Part shown: piece after piece, positions 6,381 through 9,407 of the stretch
Layout of the letters: every line of letters starts with the position of its first letter
Position numbering within the stretch: position 1 is the stretch's first letter
Assembly (NCBI GenBank): GCA_963600315.1
Contig: CAVCAW010000085.1
Span: forward strand, 1 to 9,407
Length of the DNA stretch: 9,407 bases
Source of the DNA: UBA6382 sp963600315
GTDB taxonomy: Bacteria > Bacteroidota > Bacteroidia > Bacteroidales > Bacteroidaceae
Reading direction: 5' to 3'
Position numbers and translations under genes: made by a program
Notes under the pieces: model-generated
Databases searched by the model: none
The model's input: the letters and a program-made list of their open reading frames with translations, nothing else
What the model was told of the DNA's origin: nothing

Positions 6381-6398
6381 GGGTACTTTTTCGGGTAC
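6381..6398. repeat. GGGTAC direct repeats at the integrase 3' end
   Basis: GGGTAC occurs at 6381-6386 and 6393-6398, with a 12-bp period, directly beyond the integrase stop codon. Together with 6273-6290 it gives two repeat pairs in the 140 bp between attachment site and integrase, which is consistent with arm-binding sites. Confidence 0.4.
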
Positions 6399-6400
6399 GC

Positions 6401-7720
6401 CTATTTTTCATCTTCGCCGTAAGAATTGAACTTATCCATGTTTTCCACCTTTGCAGCATCCACGATTTTAATATACGGCTTCATGGCTTTATAGTCGCTG
6501 TGTCCCGTCCATTCCATTATAACAGGCGCAGGAATACCCAGCCGAAGCGCGTTTACTATAAAAGTGCGCCTTCCGGCGTGAGTGGTCAGAAGCGCGTATT
6601 TTTCCACTATTGCCTCCGTCTGTACACTACCATGATACGAAACGACCCTTATAGGCTCGTCAATTCCGGCGATTTCGGCGGCTTCGTGTAAGTGCTCGTT
6701 CATCTTCACGTTACTAATAACAGGCAACGCCCTGCCCTTCGGTAGTTCAAAGTCTTTGTATTTGTCAAGTATTGATAGCGCGTACTTGTTAAGTTCGATA
6801 TGCAGCCGCGCGGTAGTTTTCTTTGTCACGATAGAGATGTACGGCGGCTTTGCTTCGCGTTTCACGTCAGACACACGCAGACGGGCGACATCGGAGTAGC
6901 GAAGCCCGGTAAAGCAGCAAAAGCAGAACACATCACGGACAGAGGGAAGCGACGGTTTGTTTTTCGGGAACTTGAAGTTTAGAAAGTGTTGCAGTTCTTC
7001 CCAACTTAGATAAATAACCTCCTTACAGTCCAGCCCCTTAAAACGTGGGCGGTATTGAAGGTGCGCCGCTCCATCGTAGTAGCCGTTGGAAGCAGCCCAA
7101 CGCAAGAACCAACGCAAGAACCCTACGTTTTTGGCTACCGTTGTGTTTAGTTGGTTTTCTTCCGTTTGGAGGTAAGAAACGAACGCCGCGAAGTCAGCCT
7201 TTGAGAAGTCCGACAGCGAGAGCGACGGGCGGAACTTTTGCAAGTGGCGTTTAATGCTGGCAAACTTTGTGTAGGTAGCCTTCGACCAATTATTAGTAAC
7301 CCCCATTTCCTTTGTAAAGAGGTCAAACACCTCAAAGAACCCCTTAACCTCGGCGGCTTCCGTTTCTTCCTTTGGCTTTGCACGTCCTGCCGCTTCATTA
7401 AACGCCGCCTTAAATTCGGAAGCAGTGGGCGAACGCTTGTTTTCCATATCAAAACGAGCAAGCACCTCCTCCACCTTTGCCGACAAGTTGATTAACGCGC
7501 GGTTGATTTCGCCCGAAGTCTGCTTATGGCTATTCTTATAGCCAAGGCGGACGCAGGAGTTATCCTCGTCCCATTTGGAAGGGGCGATAACATACCCGGA
7601 ACGGATATCAACGCGGAGAGAAGCCCAGCTTACACGCAGCCTAATGGGTACTTCTTCCGTTTCGTCCGTTTCCTTTGCGGTACGTTTAACGTGCAAACCT
7701 ATCTTTATAGAAAACTTCAT
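6401..7720 (-). CDS. int: Tyrosine recombinase / integrase
   Basis: A 439-residue site-specific recombinase expected to integrate and excise the element at the adjacent tRNA-Ser-like site. It has an N-terminal arm-type DNA-binding region (about 1-90), a SAM-like core-binding domain (about 125-215) and a catalytic domain (about 235-425). Catalytic residues are all present: Arg274 (TGLRYSD), Lys300 or 301, His381 and Arg384 (TTHAGRRTF), His407 (TGHSD) and nucleophile Tyr416 (MKPYIKI). Length is typical of Bacteroidetes integrases, so the gene looks intact. The start codon overlaps the stop of the upstream small gene as ATGA, implying translational coupling. Its stop lies about 140 bp from the putative attachment site, the usual place for an integrase. 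Confidence 0.96.
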   Translation of the reverse strand: MKFSIKIGLHVKRTAKETDETEEVPIRLRVSWASLRVDIRSGYVIAPSKWDEDNSCVRLGYKNSHKQTSGEINRALINLSAKVEEVLARFDMENKRSPTASEFKAAFNEAAGRAKPKEETEAAEVKGFFEVFDLFTKEMGVTNNWSKATYTKFASIKRHLQKFRPSLSLSDFSKADFAAFVSYLQTEENQLNTTVAKNVGFLRWFLRWAASNGYYDGAAHLQYRPRFKGLDCKEVIYLSWEELQHFLNFKFPKNKPSLPSVRDVFCFCCFTGLRYSDVARLRVSDVKREAKPPYISIVTKKTTARLHIELNKYALSILDKYKDFELPKGRALPVISNVKMNEHLHEAAEIAGIDEPIRVVSYHGSVQTEAIVEKYALLTTHAGRRTFIVNALRLGIPAPVIMEWTGHSDYKAMKPYIKIVDAAKVENMDKFNSYGEDEK

Positions 7721-8007
7721 AGTTTCTTTGTTAGCATACTACCGCGCCCTGTCAGAAGCCAAAGCGCGGATATTGGATAATTCGCCACCAATATACTGAG
7801 GGCTTCAATTTCCATATTACGATAACGCGCTATATATCCCACCTTTGGAGTTAGCCCGAATTGTAGGCGCATTTCACGGTAGCGCGAAGGACTTAACCCA
7901 TGCTGTACACAAAAGCCACTTAGCGAAGTGACCTTTTTATAGGTAACAAGCGCGTCAATAGCAATAAAGAAACGGCGGTTTACCGCGTCGCTGTTTGTCC
8001 TTTGCAT
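7717..8007 (-). CDS. Small phage-type regulator-like protein, coupled to integrase
   Basis: A 96-residue protein with stop overlapping the integrase start (ATGA at 7717-7720), so both are probably made from one mRNA. The middle (about 29-60) has a helix-turn-helix-like stretch, FCVQHGLSPSRYREM. The C-terminus YPISALWLLTGRGSML (77-92) matches the W-L-x-x-G-x-G-x-M-L pattern that ends the DNA-binding domain of many XRE/cI-type proteins and also occurs in the regulator encoded at 8378-8806. It may therefore be an HTH DNA-binding protein. Its position just upstream of the integrase would suit a recombination directionality factor or integrase regulator, but this is inference. Its start overlaps the preceding gene by 28 bp. 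Confidence 0.75.
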   Translation of the reverse strand: MQRTNSDAVNRRFFIAIDALVTYKKVTSLSGFCVQHGLSPSRYREMRLQFGLTPKVGYIARYRNMEIEALSILVANYPISALWLLTGRGSMLTKKL

Positions 8008-8222
8008 AGTGAAGCGTTTATGTTAGATACCATTACGTTGTAGTCCGTTTCCGGCACAAGCGCGGTAGCAGCCCCCGAAAGGTAGGCAGTTTCCAGCACA
8101 TCAAATATTTGCGCGGTCATATAAGGATAGTAACCGCGATTGCTATAATACTTGTCTACTTCAATTTCCACCATAGCCGTATAGTTATTTCTGTCAATCT
8201 GCGATTTAAGCGCGTTTTGCAT
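7980..8222 (-). CDS. Hypothetical 80-residue protein of the element's left operon
   Basis: The protein runs from ATG at 8220-8222 and has no domain I recognise. It has an acidic, tyrosine-rich centre (VDKYYSNRGYYPYMTAQIF, about 23-41) followed by an alanine-rich probable helix (about 42-55), with no signal peptide or clear membrane span. It lies in the minus-strand series repressor-like gene, this gene, regulator-like gene, integrase, and overlaps the next gene by 28 bp, which supports co-translation. An internal ATG at residue 17 is an alternative start. Confidence 0.6.
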   Translation of the reverse strand: MQNALKSQIDRNNYTAMVEIEVDKYYSNRGYYPYMTAQIFDVLETAYLSGAATALVPETDYNVMVSNINASLCKGQTATR

Positions 8223-8248
8223 TAAAATGGTATAGTTGCTTACCCGAA

Positions 8249-8278
8249 CAGAAAAACGCGCTTAAAAGGGCGTTTCTG
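8249..8278 (-). terminator. Terminator-like hairpin downstream of the cI-like gene
   Basis: AAACGC (8254-8259) pairs with GCGTTT (8270-8275), and CAG/CTG pairs extend the outer stem past a two-base bulge. On the minus strand the 3' arm reads GCGTTTTTC, giving a short T-run. It lies about 100 bp after the cI-like stop and 27 bp before the next start, so it could end or attenuate cI transcription. Confidence 0.4.
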
Positions 8279-8304
8279 TGCGTTTCGGCGTATCATCATA
8301 ATAC

Positions 8305-8350
8305 AACGCTTATATATTGTATATACCTCATTATAATGTATTAGAGCGTT
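8305..8350. promoter_or_regulatory. AT-rich nested palindromes between cI-like gene and left operon
   Basis: AACGCT (8305-8310) and AGCGTT (8345-8350) bracket two further dyads: TATATA-TTG-TATATA (8311-8325) and the perfect palindrome CATTATAATG (8329-8338). This may be a regulatory region for the left operon (8222 to 6401). No perfect minus-strand TAnnTTTG was found here. Confidence 0.35.
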
Positions 8351-8377
8351 ACCAAAGTTCAACCTTACGCCCGAAAA

Positions 8378-8806
8378 CTAACCGACAGCGGCACATCCGG
8401 CAGCTGCGCCCGTTTGGGCATTGGCTTTTTTAGTCAGTTCGGCAAGCGTTTCGATAGTACGCTGTTGGCTTTCGATGATAGATAGCAAACGCGCCTTTTC
8501 TTCCTTCGCGTCTTCCAGCAGCTTATAGAGCATTTCAGAAGGCGCGATACTTGCCGTTTGTTCCGATTGCGTATAATTGTTGTTCTTACGTTGTAACATT
8601 TCGCCTTCGCCGCGTATAAGCCAAACCGGGTTAAGTTCGGGATATTGTCTGCTTATCGCTTCTAATTTGTCTGCCTTAATTGATTTCTTGATACTTGCAA
8701 TATAGGCAGAACCCACGCCGATAGTACGGCAAAATTCGCGCTCGCTCATATTCAAGTACGCTACAAACGCCTTTAATCGCGACTTTACGGTATTTTCTTC
8801 GTCCAT
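8378..8806 (-). CDS. cI-like helix-turn-helix regulator without peptidase domain
   Basis: A 142-residue protein. Residues about 5-70 look like a phage-repressor HTH domain: FCRTIGVGSAYIASIKKSI (25-43) fits a turn and recognition helix, and PVWLIRGEGEML (60-71) is the common closing motif. Residues about 90-128 (MLYKLLEDAKEEKARLLSIIESQQRTIETL region) form a probable coiled coil for dimerisation; the tail is alanine-rich. No S24/LexA-type Ser-Lys protease domain is present, so the RecA-stimulated self-cleavage known for lambda CI is not encoded. The gene diverges from the early operon starting at 8986 and is the likely lysogeny repressor acting at the operator-like sites in between; this role is inferred from position and domain. 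Confidence 0.85.
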   Translation of the reverse strand: MDEENTVKSRLKAFVAYLNMSEREFCRTIGVGSAYIASIKKSIKADKLEAISRQYPELNPVWLIRGEGEMLQRKNNNYTQSEQTASIAPSEMLYKLLEDAKEEKARLLSIIESQQRTIETLAELTKKANAQTGAAAGCAAVG

Positions 8807-8841
8807 AATTGTATCTTTTTGTTAAAGTTTTGCCAAGACAA

Positions 8842-8854
8842 GCAATTTGTGTGC
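8842..8854. promoter_or_regulatory. Candidate operator site 1
   Basis: GCAATTTGTGTGC shares 10 of 13 bases with site 2 (8864-8876), including the outer GCA/TGC arms and TTGT centre. It lies upstream of the rightward -33 element and within the probable leader of the cI-like gene. Confidence 0.5.
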
Positions 8855-8860
8855 TTTTTG

Positions 8861-8892
8861 TTTGCATATTGTATGCTTAATATCTATCTTTG
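8861..8892 (+). promoter_or_regulatory. Rightward early promoter
   Basis: TTTG (8861-8864) and TATCTTTG (8885-8892) match both Bacteroidetes promoter elements perfectly with a 20-nt spacing. Transcription would start near 8899, giving a leader of about 87 nt before the ATG at 8986. Operator-like site 2 lies between the two elements. Confidence 0.7.
8864..8876. promoter_or_regulatory. Candidate operator site 2, inside the rightward promoter
   Basis: GCATA-TTG-TATGC is a perfect 5+5 bp dyad with a 3-bp spacer. It overlaps the last base of the -33 element, so a bound protein would block the rightward promoter. Its centre is 22 bp from that of site 1, about two helical turns, allowing cooperative binding on one face. 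Confidence 0.6.
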
Positions 8893-8914
8893 CATCGTGT
8901 TAATTATTCAAGTG

Positions 8915-8945
8915 CAAAGTTACACAATTTCCTTGCTGCTTGCAA
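8915..8945 (-). promoter_or_regulatory. Candidate leftward promoter for the cI-like gene
   Basis: On the minus strand TAACTTTG (complement of 8915-8922) fits TAnnTTTG, and TTG (complement of 8943-8945) lies 20 nt further upstream. Transcription would start near 8908 and cross the rightward promoter and both operator-like sites before the cI-like ATG at 8806. Confidence 0.5.
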
Positions 8946-8959
8946 TAGCAAAAACACGC

Positions 8960-8967
8960 TAATTTTG
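8960..8967 (+). promoter_or_regulatory. Possible second rightward -7 element
   Basis: TAATTTTG fits TAnnTTTG, but no TTTG lies at the right distance (the best TTG gives 17 nt). It would give a very short leader before the ATG at 8986. Weak support. Confidence 0.25.
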
Positions 8968-8985
8968 AATTAAATAATAAGCTAT

Positions 8986-9273
8986 ATGGTACATTCAAGT
9001 AAAACAATTAACCGCAACTTCCTTATAAAGGCAAGCGGAATTAACTCAGAAGGCAAGCGTATAAATACTTTGGTAGGTGTTTCCGGGCTGCTTGCTTTGA
9101 TTGACGAAGAGTTGGCGGACAAGTTTGTAACACGCGCTATAAAGGCTTCCTTCAACAACGACAGCTGCTGCCGTTGGGAATTGCTTACAGAATACAAGTA
9201 CAACAAGGAAACGAAGCAGATAAAACGCAAGGACTGCTGGCGACCGCTTAAACCGGGCGAGCCTATACGATAG
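8986..9273 (+). CDS. Conserved-looking phage early protein of unknown function
   Basis: This 95-residue protein is the first gene of the rightward early operon. It has a mixed charged N-terminus, a motif EGKRINTLVGVSGLLALI (22-39) that I associate with first early genes of Bacteroides temperate phages (from memory only), and a basic C-terminal third with CC at 61-62 and KDCWRPLKPGE near the end. No known domain, signal or membrane segment is seen. The stop at 9271-9273 is two bases before the next ATG, so the two genes are co-transcribed and probably coupled. The start at 8986 is the only ATG near the frame opening and follows the promoter by about 90 nt. Confidence 0.8.
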   Translation: MVHSSKTINRNFLIKASGINSEGKRINTLVGVSGLLALIDEELADKFVTRAIKASFNNDSCCRWELLTEYKYNKETKQIKRKDCWRPLKPGEPIR

Positions 9274-9275
9274 CC

Positions 9276-9407
9276 ATGACGTTTGAGGAGTTAAAGGCGA
9301 TAGCCAACGCGAAGGCAGAGAAAGCCAAGCCACGACATGAGGAAAGCCAGATACAACGCGCTTGTCTACGCTGGTTTCGGCTTCAATACCCACAGTACGC
9401 CCTGCTT
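9276..9407 (+). CDS. VRR-NUC-type nuclease, N-terminal part (cut by window end)
   Basis: An open frame starts with ATG at 9276 (MTFEELKAIANAKAEKAKPR...) and runs to the last base; 44 codons are visible. After a charged leader helix comes HEESQIQRACLRWFRLQYP (about 21-39), which matches the start of VRR-NUC domains: the conserved Glu and Gln, the RWFRLQYP turn and a following hydrophobic strand (YALL). The catalytic E-x-K core and the PNGG motif would lie beyond the window. VRR-NUC proteins are PD-(D/E)XK-superfamily nucleases, often in phage replication or recombination modules. The two-base gap to the previous gene supports one operon. The call rests on the N-terminal pattern only. Confidence 0.7.
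   Translation, partial: MTFEELKAIANAKAEKAKPRHEESQIQRACLRWFRLQYPQYALL

Larger units (their letters stand above)
6247..9407. mobile_element. Left end of a temperate-phage-like integrative element (continues beyond window)
   Basis: The region starts at the putative attachment site and contains a tyrosine integrase reading towards it, two small regulators, a cI-like repressor and a divergent rightward early operon with a VRR-NUC nuclease. This order is that of the lysogeny/early region of siphovirus-like prophages. No structural or packaging gene is in view, so a conjugative or satellite element is not excluded. The element genes use more CGCG-rich sequence than the chromosomal genes to the left. 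Confidence 0.75.

Noticed and set aside
7131..7138. Third copy of the GTAGCCAA repeat (inverted) as an integrase site
   Set aside because: It lies inside the integrase coding sequence and is isolated; an 8-bp match is likely by chance.
9046..9393. Minus-strand 115-codon frame
   Set aside because: It is antisense to the early operon, where the plus-strand genes have a promoter, tight spacing and recognisable motifs.

Overview
The window comes from a Bacteroidales chromosome, probably Prevotella/Bacteroides-like. The evidence is a Bacteroidetes-type serine palmitoyltransferase, promoters matching the Bacteroidetes TTTG / TAnnTTTG (-33/-7) pattern, no strong Shine-Dalgarno sites, and a secreted GH3 glycosidase of the type common in gut Bacteroidetes. 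No rRNA, complete tRNA or CRISPR array was seen.

Region 1 (1-5624) is chromosomal backbone on the + strand. It holds the 3' part of a diacylglycerol-kinase-family lipid kinase, a small lipoprotein with clear cystatin/stefin inhibitor motifs (QVVAGTNY and LPGQ), a 627-bp spacer with a palindromic repeat array and a doubtful minus-strand ORF, serine palmitoyltransferase (first step of sphingolipid synthesis) with its own promoter and a strong terminator, and a secreted GH3 beta-glycosidase ending at a hairpin terminator. The lipid kinase and serine palmitoyltransferase suggest a lipid or sphingolipid neighbourhood. The cystatin-like lipoprotein between them is the most unexpected gene here.

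Region 2 (5625-6246) carries a small minus-strand HEXXH membrane protein and a minus-strand terminator. Next to the terminator lies a 13-bp sequence (6247-6259) that reads as the 3' end of a serine tRNA on the minus strand. I interpret it as the left attachment site of an element inserted into a tRNA-Ser gene, with the tRNA's own terminator left outside.

Region 3 (6247-9407, running off the right edge) is the left end of a temperate-phage-like integrative element. The minus strand carries a cI-like HTH regulator, a small unknown protein, a second small regulator-like protein with a similar C-terminal motif, and a tyrosine integrase translationally coupled to it. Opposite the regulator, a + strand early operon starts with a conserved-looking unknown protein followed by a VRR-NUC-type nuclease cut by the window end. 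The 179-bp intergenic switch has a good rightward promoter, a candidate leftward promoter and two related 13-bp TTG-centred operator-like sites 22 bp apart, which is the layout of a lysogeny switch.
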